Source: Roseinatronobacter thiooxidans
GTDB lineage: Bacteria > Pseudomonadota > Alphaproteobacteria > Rhodobacterales > Rhodobacteraceae
Assembly: GCF_001870675.1 (NCBI RefSeq)
Contig: NZ_MEHT01000001.1
Location: 1-64,000, forward strand
Direction of reading: 5' to 3'
Length of the DNA stretch: 64,000 nt
Shown: positions 26,705 to 36,536 of the stretch, one piece after another
Layout: each line of letters begins with the position of its first letter
How positions within the stretch are numbered: position 1 is the stretch's first letter
Notes under the pieces: model-generated
What the model saw: only the letters and a program-made list of their open reading frames with translations
The model's database searches: none
Told to the model about the DNA's origin: nothing
Program-made: the position numbers and the translations under genes

Positions 26705-27376
26705 ATGCGCCTGCCTGTCGACTCAATCTATGGCGTAACGCTGGTGGGTGGGGGCATATTCTCACAATGCGACCTAGATATGGCATTGACGCTGGCGCCG
26801 ATGCTGGTCGCGGCAGATGGCGGCGCAAACAAGCTGATGGACTGCGGCCATATTCCGCAACATGTCATCGGTGATCTGGATTCGCTGGACGCTGCGCATC
26901 TTGCCCGCTTGGGCGACAGGCTGGTTCATATCGCGGAACAGGACAGCACGGATTTCGATAAATCCTTGCGCGCCCTGCATGCCCCCTTCATTCTTGCGCT
27001 GGGGTTTGACGGGGCGCGGCTGGACCATACGCTTGCCGCCATGTCGTCACTGGTGCGGCACGGGCGCGCGCGTGTCGTATTGCTGGCCGCAAAGGATATC
27101 TGCTTTCTTGCGCCACCGCGTCTGGCGTTGACGCTGCCTGTTGGTGCGCGCGTGTCGCTGTTTCCGATGGCCCCTGTAAGCGGGCGGTCAACAGGGCTTC
27201 ACTGGCCGATTGACGGCATACAATTTGCCCCTGCCGCCCAGATTGGCACCTCTAACCACGCGGAGTCAGACCGGATTTTGCTGGAATTCGATCACCCCGG
27301 CATGTTGGTCTTGCTGGAGCGCGCGCATCTGGCAGTGACACTGGACGCGCTGCAAGCCAGCCCCGACTGGCGCTAA
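26705..27376 (+). CDS. thiN: Thiamine diphosphokinase
   Basis: A 223-residue enzyme that makes thiamine diphosphate from thiamine and ATP. Family motifs are LVAADGGANKLMDCG, HVIGDLDSLD (Asp residues for Mg/ATP) and EQDSTDFDKSLRAL, followed by LGFDGARLDHTLAAM. The C-terminal beta domain includes GLHWPIDG and GTSNHA. The upstream signal is GGGAAAGAC, 9-10 nt before ATG 26705. The stop lies 2 nt from the stop of convergent ubiB. Confidence 0.92.
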   Translation: MRLPVDSIYGVTLVGGGIFSQCDLDMALTLAPMLVAADGGANKLMDCGHIPQHVIGDLDSLDAAHLARLGDRLVHIAEQDSTDFDKSLRALHAPFILALGFDGARLDHTLAAMSSLVRHGRARVVLLAAKDICFLAPPRLALTLPVGARVSLFPMAPVSGRSTGLHWPIDGIQFAPAAQIGTSNHAESDRILLEFDHPGMLVLLERAHLAVTLDALQASPDWR

Positions 27377-27378
27377 GT

Positions 27379-28908
27379 TCAGAGCATCGCGCCGATTACA
27401 ACACCCGCGCCCAACACCCCAGCACCAATCAGACTCCAGACAACGGGGCCCGCGCGTTTTGGCGTGGTTTCGCGCCGTTCAGGGTTGGCTTGGGCGATCA
27501 GGGCCTCTTCCACCAACCGTGGCAGGTGCGGGCCGAAACGGGTCAGAATGCGCGCGGTCGCCAGCAGATCAGCCGCCAGCGCTTTTGGGCCAATGCTTTC
27601 GCGGATGTATTCTTCAACCACGGGTTTGGCCACATGCCACATGTTTATTTCGGGGTTCAGCGACCGCGCGACCCCTTCGACCACCACCATTGTGCGTTGC
27701 AGCAAGATCAGTTCAGTACGGGTTTCCATGCCAAAACGTTCTGTCACTTCAAACAGATAGGCCAACAGCCGCGCCATCGAGATGTGGCGCGCATCCATGC
27801 CGAAAATCGGCTCTCCCACCGATCGCAGGGCGCGGGCAAATTCGTCTATGTCACGGTCAGGCGGCACATAGCCCGCTTCAAAATGCACTTCGGCCACGCG
27901 CCGGTAATCCTTGCGAATGAACCCGAACAGGATTTCGGCATAGGCACGGCGGGTAAACGGGTCGATCCGGCCCATGATCCCGAAATCCAGCGCGATAATC
28001 TCGCCCGCGCCTGTGACCTTCAGATTGCCCTGATGCATATCGCCATGAAAGAACCCGTCCCGCAGCGCATGGCGCAGGAACAGCGTCAGCACGCGCACGC
28101 CCAGTTCGTTGCGGTCAATGCCAGCTGCATCAAGTGCGGCATTGTCGCCCATCGCCATGCCTTCGGCCCAGCTAAGCGTCATCACGCGGCGCGAGGACAG
28201 GTTCCAGATGGGGCGCGGCACGCTGAAGCCCGCGTCATTTTCAGTATTCGCCGCAAATTCCGCAGCCGAAGCTGCCTCCAGCCGCAAATCCAGCTCGCCC
28301 TCGACCACGCTTTCAAAATGGCGGATCACATCCAGCGGGCGCAGACGGCGGGTCGAGGGCAAAAGCCACTCAATCACACCGGCCGCAAAATAGAACGCAT
28401 CCACATCGGTGCGAAACGCGCGCTCGACATCGGGGCGCAGCACTTTGACGGCAACGCGCACACCTGTATCGGCAAGAGTGGCCGAATGCACCTGCGCAAT
28501 GGATGCAGCCGCCACCGGCTCTGACACATGCGAGAAAATCTGATCTACCGGCGCTTCCAGTTCCTGCGCGATCATCGCCATGGCTTCTGCGCGCGGGAAT
28601 GGCGGCAGCTTGTCTTGCAGATAGCGCAACTGGTCGGCCAGTTCCTGCCCCACCACATCGGGGCGGGTGGCCAGGGTTTGCCCGAATTTGATATAGGCAG
28701 GGCCAAGAGCGGTGAGCGCGCGCGTCAGCGGCGGCTGGCTTGGGTCGCCCTTCAAGCCCAGCAGCTTGAACGGCCAGCCCAGCACGCGGGCCGCAAAGCG
28801 CAGTCGCGGGGGCGCATTCATGGCTTCCAGCACCACATGCATCGCACCTGTGCGCTCGAATGTGGCACCCGTGCGGATCAGCCGCCACAGATTGAACGGT
28901 CCGCGCAT
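27379..28908 (-). CDS. ubiB: UbiB, ABC1/ADCK-type kinase-like ubiquinone factor
   Basis: A 509-residue atypical kinase-like protein required for ubiquinone synthesis; its exact step is unsettled and an ATPase role is proposed. The family KxGQ motif is IKFGQTLATRPDVV. The kinase-like fold shows VAVKVLRPDVERAF and the catalytic-loop region FFHGDMHQGNLKV with the metal motif ALDFGIMGR. A C-terminal hydrophobic helix (about 490-509) anchors it in the membrane. It lies 2 nt downstream of ubiE on the same strand, so the two form an operon. Confidence 0.95.
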   Translation of the reverse strand: MRGPFNLWRLIRTGATFERTGAMHVVLEAMNAPPRLRFAARVLGWPFKLLGLKGDPSQPPLTRALTALGPAYIKFGQTLATRPDVVGQELADQLRYLQDKLPPFPRAEAMAMIAQELEAPVDQIFSHVSEPVAAASIAQVHSATLADTGVRVAVKVLRPDVERAFRTDVDAFYFAAGVIEWLLPSTRRLRPLDVIRHFESVVEGELDLRLEAASAAEFAANTENDAGFSVPRPIWNLSSRRVMTLSWAEGMAMGDNAALDAAGIDRNELGVRVLTLFLRHALRDGFFHGDMHQGNLKVTGAGEIIALDFGIMGRIDPFTRRAYAEILFGFIRKDYRRVAEVHFEAGYVPPDRDIDEFARALRSVGEPIFGMDARHISMARLLAYLFEVTERFGMETRTELILLQRTMVVVEGVARSLNPEINMWHVAKPVVEEYIRESIGPKALAADLLATARILTRFGPHLPRLVEEALIAQANPERRETTPKRAGPVVWSLIGAGVLGAGVVIGAML

Positions 28909-28910
28909 GA

Positions 28911-29663
28911 TCAGATCTTCCAGCCGGAATGCAGCGCCGCAATACCCATCGACAGGTTGCGGTATTTCACCTGCCCGAACCCTGCAGCAACGATCATATC
29001 GGCGAAACGGTCCTGATCGGGGAAGCGGCGGATGGATTCGACAAGGTATTGATAACTGTCGCGGTCATTCGCCACGATCTGCCCCATGACGGGAATCACA
29101 TTGAACGAATACAGATCATACAGCTTTTGCAGCCCATCAACGGGAAGCTGGCTGAATTCCAGCACCATCAGCCGCCCACCGGGGCGCAGCACGCGGTAGG
29201 CTTCGGACAGCGCATCTTCAATCCGCGTGACGTTGCGAATGCCAAAGCTGATTGTATAGACATCGAAACTGTTATCGGCAAAGGGCAACGCCATCGCATC
29301 GCCCACCAGCCAATCCAGCACATGGGCCATGTTTTCAGCTTCGGCGCGCTTCTGCCCCTCGATCAGCATCGATTCGGTCAGGTCCAGCACCGTGGCATGC
29401 GCCCCTGCACCTGCGCGTTTCAGGAAACGGAACGACACATCGCCCGTGCCGCCCGCAACATCCAGCAGGCGCTGGCCGGGGCGCGGGGCCAGCCAATCCA
29501 TCATGGCGTCTTTCCAGACACGGTGAACGCCCATCGACATCAGATCGTTCATGACATCGTATTTCGAGGCAACGCGGGTGAACACACCCTGCACCAGCCC
29601 CGATTTCTGATCTTCACCTACGGTCTGATAGCCGAAATGTGTTGTCTTGTCGTTCTCGCTCAT
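28911..29663 (-). CDS. ubiE: Ubiquinone/menaquinone C-methyltransferase UbiE
   Basis: A 250-residue SAM-dependent C-methyltransferase of quinone synthesis. Signatures are [18 protein letters not shown] and the motif I region [16 protein letters not shown], then [20 protein letters not shown], which is diagnostic of UbiE. The start [15 protein letters not shown] at 29663 is taken from family resemblance; an in-frame ATG six codons upstream is possible. It is followed by ubiB and diverges from mutM. Confidence 0.95.
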   Translation of the reverse strand: MSENDKTTHFGYQTVGEDQKSGLVQGVFTRVASKYDVMNDLMSMGVHRVWKDAMMDWLAPRPGQRLLDVAGGTGDVSFRFLKRAGAGAHATVLDLTESMLIEGQKRAEAENMAHVLDWLVGDAMALPFADNSFDVYTISFGIRNVTRIEDALSEAYRVLRPGGRLMVLEFSQLPVDGLQKLYDLYSFNVIPVMGQIVANDRDSYQYLVESIRRFPDQDRFADMIVAAGFGQVKYRNLSMGIAALHSGWKI

Positions 29664-29769
29664 GCCTGCCACGCTCCGCATGTCTGCCCGCTTTGGGGCT
29701 GTCTGCTTCCTCTTATAAGGTTATAGGGGGGCGATACAATGCGACCCCGTGACAAGGCGGACCAAAGCC

Positions 29770-30633
29770 ATGCCAGAATTGCCCGAAGTCGAAACTGTGC
29801 GCCGTGGCCTGTTGCCCGCAATGGAGGGGCAGCGCATTGCACAAGCCGAATTGCGCCGCGAAGGGCTGCGCTGGCCGTTCCCCCCTGACATGGCGGCCCG
29901 TCTGTCGGGCGCGCGCGTGCTGCATCTGCGCCGCCGGTCGAAATATATTCTGGCCGATCTGGATACAGGCGAAAGCCTGATCATTCATCTGGGCATGTCG
30001 GGGCGCATGGTCATCTCGGGGCTGGAAGCTGCGCATGTGCCCGGACAGTTTCATTTCGACCACCCTGCCATAGAAAAACACGACCACGTCCTGTTCCATA
30101 TGGAAAATGGCGCGCGGGTCACGTTCAACGACCCGCGCCGCTTTGGCGCGATGGACATGGGCGCAACGGCCACGCTGGAGGCGCACCCCCTTCTGGCCAG
30201 CATCGGGCCAGAACCGCTGGGCAATGGATTTCAGGCAGACTATCTGGCAAGCCGCCTGCACGGGCGCAAAACCCCGATCAAAGCGGCCCTTCTGGACCAG
30301 CGAATCGTCGCGGGTCTTGGCAATATCTATGTCTGCGAAGCGCTGTTTCGTGCGCGCATCAGCCCCCTGCGTGCTGCGGGCCGCATTGGCGCAGGGCGCA
30401 TCCAGCTTTTGACCGACACCATCCGCACCACCCTTATGGACGCGATCAAGGCGGGCGGGTCCAGCCTGCGCGACTATCGCCAAGCCAATGGCGAACTTGG
30501 ATATTTCCAGCATTCTTTTCAGGTTTACGGGCGCGAGGGGGCAGCCTGCGTCACCGATGGTTGCCCACAAACCGTGCGGCGTGCCGTGCAATCAGGCCGA
30601 TCCAGCTTCTATTGCCCAACCTGCCAGAGATGA
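29770..30633 (+). CDS. mutM: Formamidopyrimidine-DNA glycosylase (Fpg/MutM)
   Basis: A 287-residue bifunctional glycosylase/AP lyase that removes 8-oxoguanine and ring-opened purines. The N-terminus [14 protein letters not shown] supplies the catalytic Pro (after Met removal) and Glu, so the start is ATG 29770, not the ATG 21 nt upstream. The middle has [20 protein letters not shown] with the conserved Lys. The C-terminal zinc finger is C-x4-C-x16-C-x2-C, ending CPTCQR. It is divergent from ubiE. Confidence 0.97.
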   Translation: MPELPEVETVRRGLLPAMEGQRIAQAELRREGLRWPFPPDMAARLSGARVLHLRRRSKYILADLDTGESLIIHLGMSGRMVISGLEAAHVPGQFHFDHPAIEKHDHVLFHMENGARVTFNDPRRFGAMDMGATATLEAHPLLASIGPEPLGNGFQADYLASRLHGRKTPIKAALLDQRIVAGLGNIYVCEALFRARISPLRAAGRIGAGRIQLLTDTIRTTLMDAIKAGGSSLRDYRQANGELGYFQHSFQVYGREGAACVTDGCPQTVRRAVQSGRSSFYCPTCQR

Positions 30634-30697
30634 CTTGAACCCCGTGATCAAGCTGCTATGCCAATGAGCCTGATTACAACAACCAAGGTGCCAACCC

Positions 30698-31474
30698 ATG
30701 GCCTATGAAACGCTGATCGTCGATATTGACAACCATATCGCACTGATCCGCCTGAATCGCCCTGATGCAATGAACGCGCTGAACAGCACCTTGCTAAGCG
30801 AGCTGGCAGACGCGCTTGGCGCTGCCGACAAGAATGACAAGGTGCGCTGCATCGTCATCACCGGCTCTGACAAGGCATTCGCGGCGGGTGCGGATATCAA
30901 GGAAATGTCGGAAAAAGGCTTTGTGGACATGTTCCAAGCCGATTTCTTCGCCCCCGAGACAGAGGCGATGTTGCGCGTGCGCAAGCCCATTATTGCCGCT
31001 GTTGGCGGCTATGCACTGGGCGGCGGGTGCGAATTGGCGATGATGTGTGATTTCATTATCGCTGCCGATACCGCCAAATTCGGCCAGCCAGAGATTAACC
31101 TTGGCGTGGTGGCAGGCATTGGCGGCACCCAGCGCCTGACACGGTTTGTCGGCAAGTCCAAAGCGATGGACATGCATCTGACAGGCCGCTTCATGGATGC
31201 CGAAGAGGCCGAGCGTTCGGGCCTTGTCAGCCGCGTGGTTCCCGCAGGCAAGCTGATGGAAGAAGCGATGGCGGCCGCCTCCAAAATCGCGGAGAAGTCA
31301 CAGATCACGGTCAAGGTTGTCAAGGAAGCGGTCAATCGCAGCTATGAGACGACCTTGCGCGAAGGGCTTTTGTACGAACGCCGCGTGTTCCACATGCTGT
31401 TCAATACCAAGGACCAGAAAGAAGGCATGTCGGCTTTCCTTGAAAAGCGCCAACCGCAATTCCGCGACCAGTAA
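30698..31474 (+). CDS. Enoyl-CoA hydratase
   Basis: A 258-residue crotonase-superfamily enzyme that hydrates 2-enoyl-CoA in beta-oxidation and related pathways. The oxyanion-hole region is [12 protein letters not shown] and the second is [15 protein letters not shown]. The two catalytic glutamates lie in GGGCELAMM and [20 protein letters not shown]. Length and motifs match short-chain enoyl-CoA hydratases (EchA/PaaF/Crt type); chain-length specificity cannot be told. It stands alone between mutM and rpsT. Confidence 0.93.
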   Translation: MAYETLIVDIDNHIALIRLNRPDAMNALNSTLLSELADALGAADKNDKVRCIVITGSDKAFAAGADIKEMSEKGFVDMFQADFFAPETEAMLRVRKPIIAAVGGYALGGGCELAMMCDFIIAADTAKFGQPEINLGVVAGIGGTQRLTRFVGKSKAMDMHLTGRFMDAEEAERSGLVSRVVPAGKLMEEAMAAASKIAEKSQITVKVVKEAVNRSYETTLREGLLYERRVFHMLFNTKDQKEGMSAFLEKRQPQFRDQ

Positions 31475-31625
31475 CGAAAACAGCTATTCCCTTTTTTGCA
31501 CAGCTGTCGTATATGCGCCGCACATGCGCGTGGGCCCGCTTAAGGCACGAGTCGAAACTGGTCTGTTGGGCCAGTTAGGGTCCGTTGTGCAAAATAATTG
31601 AAACGGACACGAAAGACACAAGCCC

Positions 31626-31892
31626 ATGGCAAATACACCACAGTCGAAAAAGCGCGCCCGCCAGCTAGAGCGCCGCACCGAAATCAACAAAGCGCGCCGC
31701 TCGCGCCTGCGCACTTTCCTGCGCAAGGTTGAAGAAGCCATCGCTTCGGGCGACCAGACCAAAGCGAATGAAGCGCTGCGCGCAGCTCAGCCAGAACTGG
31801 ACCGCGGCGTAACCAAAGGCGTTCTGCACAAGAACACCGTTGCCCGCAAAATGTCGCGCCTGTCAGCCCGCATCAAGGCACTGGCCGCCTGA
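31626..31892 (+). CDS. rpsT: 30S ribosomal protein S20
   Basis: An 88-residue, strongly basic, mostly helical protein that binds 16S rRNA. It shows typical S20 sequence: [17 protein letters not shown], then [16 protein letters not shown] and [20 protein letters not shown]. It has its own 150-bp upstream region and a terminator. Its place just before dnaA is common in Rhodobacteraceae and other alphaproteobacteria. Confidence 0.98.
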   Translation: MANTPQSKKRARQLERRTEINKARRSRLRTFLRKVEEAIASGDQTKANEALRAAQPELDRGVTKGVLHKNTVARKMSRLSARIKALAA

Positions 31893-31929
31893 ATCTGGCG
31901 TCAGTCCTGCCAGAAAAACCTGCTTCTAA

Positions 31930-31957
31930 AAGGCACCTTTTCGGGTGTCTTTTTTTT
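31930..31957 (+). terminator. Terminator of rpsT
   Basis: AAGGCACC pairs with GGTGTCTT (one G-T pair) and is followed by a run of eight or so T. It lies 37 nt after the rpsT stop. Confidence 0.9.
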
Positions 31958-32348
31958 GTGGCAGACAGGCAGTCGTGCCCCTCGTCTGGCGATTCTTTGC
32001 ATCGCTTTTCGACGTCAAGCTGCAAGTTCTGTTGCCGCTCCGAGGTCCGGTTGCTAATGTCTGGACGACTCGGGGTCTGGTGCCATGAACAGTGAATCGC
32101 AGCCTGCGATGCCCATTGCCCAAGTTCGGAAATCGGTGTGTCTCTGTTTTTTACGCGGTGTTTAGCTGCCACTAAACTATGCGGAACCCACTGATATTAT
32201 TGATGTAGTGTAAAGCACGGCAAGGTTTAGGCAGACCATTGCTTTGTAATGAGTGTCTTGGAATGCGCCAGGCAGGGGGCTGCCAGCACATAACAAGGTT
32301 TGGGTGAACGATGCGACTGTGGATGCAAGAAGATAAAAAGGCTGGGGT
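31958..32348. other. rpsT-dnaA intergenic region
   Basis: About 390 bp with no convincing gene. It is somewhat less GC-rich than its surroundings near 32160-32240 (e.g. TGATATTATTGATGTAGTG). I see one degenerate DnaA-box-like word (TGTGGATGC at 32319-32327, 7 of 9 to the reverse of TTATCCACA) and no cluster of perfect boxes, so I do not call an origin. It must hold the dnaA promoter. Confidence 0.5.
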
Positions 32349-33692
32349 GTGATGGTTGCGGATCAATGGACCGGAATTTCTGAAGAGCTGCGTTATGAAA
32401 TTGGGGATAGCAACCATAAGAACTGGATCGCGCCCTTGGAGTGCCTTGGGATCACCGATGGTGTTGTGCGCTTCAGGGCACCGTCCCGCTTTGTCGGCGA
32501 TTGGGTAAAACGCACATATCACGACCAGATTTTCGCGCGCCTGCAAACGCTGGCCTGCGATGTGTCGCGGATGGAATTTATTGTGGGCGACCCCACGCCG
32601 CGCGCCGCAGTCGCTGCGCCAGCCACCAGCAAGGCCGCACAAGGTGATGACCTGCAAGGCGCCCCCCTTGATGGGAAATACCATTTCGACAATTTCGTTG
32701 TGGGCAAACCGAACGAACTGGCCCATGCCGCAGCCCGCCGCGTGGCCGAAGCCGGGCCTGTCACCTTCAACCCACTGTTTTTATATGGGGGTGTCGGCTT
32801 GGGCAAAACCCACCTGATGCACGCCATCGCATGGGAATTGAAAGCCAAGCGCCCTGATCTGCAAGTTCTGTATCTCTCTGCCGAACAGTTCATGTACCGA
32901 TTCGTGCAGGCCCTGCGCGACCGCGAGATCATGGATTTCAAAAACCTGTTCCGCTCGGTCGATGTGCTGATGGTGGATGATGTGCAATTCATCGCCGGCA
33001 AGGACAGCACGCAGGAAGAGTTTTTTCACACGTTCAACGCCTTGGTTGACCAGAACAAACAGATCGTCATTTCCGCAGACCGCGCCCCCGGAGAGATCAA
33101 GGATCTTGAAGCGCGCATCTCGTCGCGGATGCAATGCGGCCTTGTGGTGGACCTGCACCCGACCAACTACGAATTGCGCCTTGGCATTTTGCAACGCAAA
33201 GCCGCGCAATTTGCCCAAAGCTATGGCAGCATCAAGATTGATGATGGTGTGTTTGAATTTCTGGCGCATCGAATCACCACCAACGTGCGCGTTTTGGAAG
33301 GCGCGTTGCAGCGCCTCTTCGCCTTTTCCAGCCTGATCGGGCAGGAAGTCACACTGGATATGGTGCAAGATTGCCTGTCCGACATGCTGCGCAGCTCAGA
33401 GCGCCGCGTGACGGTTGAAGAAATCCAGCGCAAAGTGGCTGAACACTTCAACATTCGTCTGTCCGATATGCTTGGCCCCAAACGCACCCGCACGATTGCG
33501 CGGCCGCGCCAGATTGCGATGTATCTGTCCAAAGAAATGACATCGCGCTCTCTGCCCGAAATCGGGCGACGCTTTGGCGGGCGCGATCACACCACGATTT
33601 TGCACGGCGTGCGCAAAGTTGTCGAGATGCGCACACAAGACACGCAGTTGAATGAAGATATCGAATTGCTGCGCCGCCTTCTGGAAAGCTGA
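32349..33692 (+). CDS. dnaA: Chromosomal replication initiator DnaA
   Basis: A 447-residue AAA+ initiator. Domain I covers about 1-80 and a short linker follows. Domain III starts at about 105 with KYHFDNFVVGKPNELAHAAA, Walker A GGVGLGKTHLMHAIAW and Walker B VDVLMVDDVQFI. The DNA-binding domain IV ends the protein with the DnaA signature GGRDHTTILHGVRKV. The first codon is GTG (32349) followed directly by ATG (32352). AAAAGG upstream is spaced better for the GTG, but either may serve. dnaN and recF follow. Confidence 0.97.
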   Translation: MMVADQWTGISEELRYEIGDSNHKNWIAPLECLGITDGVVRFRAPSRFVGDWVKRTYHDQIFARLQTLACDVSRMEFIVGDPTPRAAVAAPATSKAAQGDDLQGAPLDGKYHFDNFVVGKPNELAHAAARRVAEAGPVTFNPLFLYGGVGLGKTHLMHAIAWELKAKRPDLQVLYLSAEQFMYRFVQALRDREIMDFKNLFRSVDVLMVDDVQFIAGKDSTQEEFFHTFNALVDQNKQIVISADRAPGEIKDLEARISSRMQCGLVVDLHPTNYELRLGILQRKAAQFAQSYGSIKIDDGVFEFLAHRITTNVRVLEGALQRLFAFSSLIGQEVTLDMVQDCLSDMLRSSERRVTVEEIQRKVAEHFNIRLSDMLGPKRTRTIARPRQIAMYLSKEMTSRSLPEIGRRFGGRDHTTILHGVRKVVEMRTQDTQLNEDIELLRRLLES

Positions 33693-33798
33693 ACTCTTGC
33701 CGGAATCAGCGAAAAAACGCTTGTCGTCATATTAAAATTGACTAGGCTCGCGCACCCGGCAGGGTGTGTTCTGCTAGCGATTAAGAAGGGTCTAGGGC

Positions 33799-34917
33799 AT
33801 GAAGATCAGTATTGAACGGGCGGTATTGCTCAAGGCCGTCGCTCAGGCGCAATCCGTGGTAGAGCGGCGCAACACGATTCCCATTTTGGCCAATGTCCTG
33901 ATAGAGGCCAGTGAAGGCAGCGTGACCCTGCGCGCCACCGATCTGGACATCGAGGTTCTGGACCGCGCGCCAGCGATGGTCGAACAGGCCGGTGCCACGA
34001 CAGTGTCGGCAGTGCTGTTGCATGACATCATCCGCAAATTGCCCGATGGCGCTTTGATCGAGTTGGTGGATGACAGCCGCACAGGGCGGCTGCAAGTCTC
34101 GGCGGGGCGGTCGAACTTCTCGCTGGCCACACTGCCGAAAGAAGATTTCCCCGTCATGGCGTCCAGCGAATACAGCGCCAATTTTGCAGCCCCCGCCAAA
34201 GTGCTGCGCCGCCTGTTCGACAAGGCAAAATTCGCCATCTCGACCGAGGAGACGCGCTATTACCTGAACGGCGTCTATATGCATGTGGCCGACAGCGAAG
34301 GCGGCCGCGTGCTGCGCTGCGTGGCAACAGACGGGCACAGGCTGGCACGCATTGATGCGCCCTTGCCCGCAGGGGCCGAAAACATGCACGGGGTGATTGT
34401 CCCGCGCAAAACCGTGGGCGAATTGCGCAAACTGCTGGAAGATGACGATATGGAGATTGCAGTCTCTGTCTCGGAAACCAAGGTACGTTTTGCAACGCCG
34501 GATATGACGCTGACATCGAAGGTGATTGACGGCACCTTCCCCGATTACAGCCGCGTCATTCCCACCCAGAACACCAAACGGCTGGAAGTGGACGCAAGCG
34601 AATTTTCCAAAGCGGTTGACCGCGTGGCAACGGTGTCTTCCGAACGCTCGCGCGCAGTAAAGCTGGCGCTGGAAGATGACAGGCTGGTTCTGTCGGTAAA
34701 CGCCCCCGATTCGGGTGCCGCCGAAGAGGAACTGATCGTCGCCTATAGCGATGAACGGCTGGAGATTGGCTTTAACGCCAAATACCTGCTGGAAATCGCC
34801 TCTCAGGTAGATCGGGAAAATGCTGTGTTCATGTTCAACACATCCGGCGATCCAACCCTGATGCGCGAAGGCAATGACACCAGCGCGGTCTATGTTGTGA
34901 TGCCAATGCGGGTTTAA
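33799..34917 (+). CDS. dnaN: DNA polymerase III sliding clamp (beta subunit)
   Basis: A 372-residue clamp that encircles DNA and tethers polymerase III. It has three tandem clamp domains. The start MKISIERAVLLKAVAQAQSV and the middle LATLPKEDFPVM are typical, and the end VYVVMPMRV is the usual C-terminus. An A/T-richer 106-bp gap after dnaA contains TTGTCG/TAGGCT-like promoter elements, so dnaN may have its own promoter. A strong terminator follows. Confidence 0.97.
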   Translation: MKISIERAVLLKAVAQAQSVVERRNTIPILANVLIEASEGSVTLRATDLDIEVLDRAPAMVEQAGATTVSAVLLHDIIRKLPDGALIELVDDSRTGRLQVSAGRSNFSLATLPKEDFPVMASSEYSANFAAPAKVLRRLFDKAKFAISTEETRYYLNGVYMHVADSEGGRVLRCVATDGHRLARIDAPLPAGAENMHGVIVPRKTVGELRKLLEDDDMEIAVSVSETKVRFATPDMTLTSKVIDGTFPDYSRVIPTQNTKRLEVDASEFSKAVDRVATVSSERSRAVKLALEDDRLVLSVNAPDSGAAEEELIVAYSDERLEIGFNAKYLLEIASQVDRENAVFMFNTSGDPTLMREGNDTSAVYVVMPMRV

Positions 34918-34940
34918 CCCAGCGGCACCGCAAACAGCCA

Positions 34941-34968
34941 AGCCCCGCAGCATTTGCGGGGCTTTTTC
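34941..34968 (+). terminator. Terminator of dnaN
   Basis: AGCCCCGCA pairs with TGCGGGGCT across a 5-nt loop, followed by TTTTC. It separates dnaN from recF. Confidence 0.88.
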
Positions 34969-35007
34969 ATGCTGGTAACTTGCAGCAATAGTTTTTACCG
35001 CTAGGCC

Positions 35008-36102
35008 ATGTCGATTCATGTCTGCCACCTGACCCTCTCGCATTTCCGCTCGCATCAGCGCACGCGGGTTGACTTGGATGGGCGCCCTGTTGTGTTGTCG
35101 GGGCTGAATGGGGCAGGCAAGACGAATATTCTTGAAGCTGTCTCGCTGCTGTCACCGGGGCGCGGTCTGCGTCGCGCCAGCCCCGATGACATTGCGCGAC
35201 GTCCGCAATCCCTGGGCTGGAAAATCCGCGCAGAAATGGCAACGCCGGGCGGGTCGCGCCAGCTAGAGACTTGGGCAGAACCCGGCAGCCCGCGACAAGT
35301 CCGCATAGACGAGAAGACCGCCCCCCAGATCGCCTTGGGCGAACTGGCCGCCATGCTGTGGCTGACACCCGCGATGGACCGTCTCTGGCTGGAAGGCACC
35401 GAAGGGCGGCGGCGGTTTCTGGACCGTACTGTTCTTAGCTTTCGCCCCGACCACGCCGCGCAATCGCTGGGCTATGAGAAAGCCATGCGCGAACGCAACC
35501 GCCTGTTGCGCGAAGGGGTGACAGATGCGGGCTGGTTCGCGGCACTAGAGGCGCAAATGGCCCAGACCGGCGCGCGGATCAGCGCCAACCGCCACGCCGC
35601 TCTTGCCATTCTTGGCCAGCATGCCGATCCGGACAGCCCTTTCCCCGAAGCCGATCTTGCGCTGGACTGCGCCGCCCCCACGCAGGAAGACGCCCTTGCA
35701 ACCGCGCTGGCCGAAGGGCGCAGGCGCGATATGGCGGCGGGGCGCAGCCTGATTGGCCCGCACCGCGCCGATCTGCGCGCGACATGGGCCGCCAAGGGCA
35801 TGGACGCCGCGCAATGTTCCACCGGAGAGCAGAAGGCGCTGCTGATCTCGATCATCCTTGCCAATGCCCGCGCGCTGGCCACGGTTCGGGGCAGCGCACC
35901 CATTTTGCTGCTGGACGAAGTCGCAGCCCATCTTGACGCGACCCGCCGCGCGGCGCTTTATGATGCGCTCTGCGACCTTGGCGCGCAGGCATTTCTGACC
36001 GGCACAGGGGCCGAACTATTTTCCGATCTCGGCCCCCGCGCGCAACATTTCACCGTCTCGGAGCGCGACGGGCGCTCGATTCTTGAGGAGATTGCCCCAT
36101 GA
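35008..36102 (+). CDS. recF: DNA replication/repair protein RecF
   Basis: A 364-residue SMC-like ATPase that helps load RecA at single-strand gaps with RecO and RecR. Walker A is GLNGAGKTNILEAVSLLSPG. The signature region is DAAQCSTGEQKALLISIIL and Walker B is PILLLDEVAAHLD. Length is normal. Its 3' end overlaps the VOC gene by 4 nt (ATGA), so recF-VOC-LysE form one transcription unit. gyrB, which often follows recF, is not here. Confidence 0.96.
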   Translation: MSIHVCHLTLSHFRSHQRTRVDLDGRPVVLSGLNGAGKTNILEAVSLLSPGRGLRRASPDDIARRPQSLGWKIRAEMATPGGSRQLETWAEPGSPRQVRIDEKTAPQIALGELAAMLWLTPAMDRLWLEGTEGRRRFLDRTVLSFRPDHAAQSLGYEKAMRERNRLLREGVTDAGWFAALEAQMAQTGARISANRHAALAILGQHADPDSPFPEADLALDCAAPTQEDALATALAEGRRRDMAAGRSLIGPHRADLRATWAAKGMDAAQCSTGEQKALLISIILANARALATVRGSAPILLLDEVAAHLDATRRAALYDALCDLGAQAFLTGTGAELFSDLGPRAQHFTVSERDGRSILEEIAP

Positions 36103-36536
36103 GCTATCCGCGCCAGCGCATCACCCTCGTCACCCTTGGCGTCGACGACCTCAAGCGCGCGAAAGCGTTCTACAAGGGGCTTGGCTGGGTGCCCGCCGAA
36201 GAGGTTGACGGCATGGCCTGTTTCCAACTGCACGGACAGGCGCTGATGCTTTTCGGGCGTGCGGAACTGGCGAAGGATCAGGGCCGCGAAGGTGCGGTGC
36301 TTGGAACGGGCGCGGTCACGCTTTGCCAGAATTTCGACAGCCGCGAGGATGTGGACACCGCCTATGCCGAGGCGCTGGCGGCGGGCGCGCAGCCGCTCAA
36401 GGCCCCCGAAGCCGTATTCTGGGGCGGCTATTCGGGCTATTTCACCGACCCCGATGGCCATGTCTGGGAATTGGCCCATAACCCGTTCTGGCCGCTATCA
36501 GAAGATGGCAGCCTGACCTTGCCCGAGGCCCCATGA
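36099..36536 (+). CDS. VOC (glyoxalase/bleomycin-resistance) family protein
   Basis: A 145-residue protein with one vicinal-oxygen-chelate domain: ITLVTLGVDDLKRAKAFYKG at the start and FTDPDGHVWELAHNPF near the end, which carries the metal-ligand Glu in the usual position. VOC proteins include glyoxalase I, dioxygenases and antibiotic-binding proteins, and the substrate cannot be deduced. It overlaps recF and the LysE gene by 4 nt each, so it is translated as part of that operon. Confidence 0.88.
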   Translation: MSYPRQRITLVTLGVDDLKRAKAFYKGLGWVPAEEVDGMACFQLHGQALMLFGRAELAKDQGREGAVLGTGAVTLCQNFDSREDVDTAYAEALAAGAQPLKAPEAVFWGGYSGYFTDPDGHVWELAHNPFWPLSEDGSLTLPEAP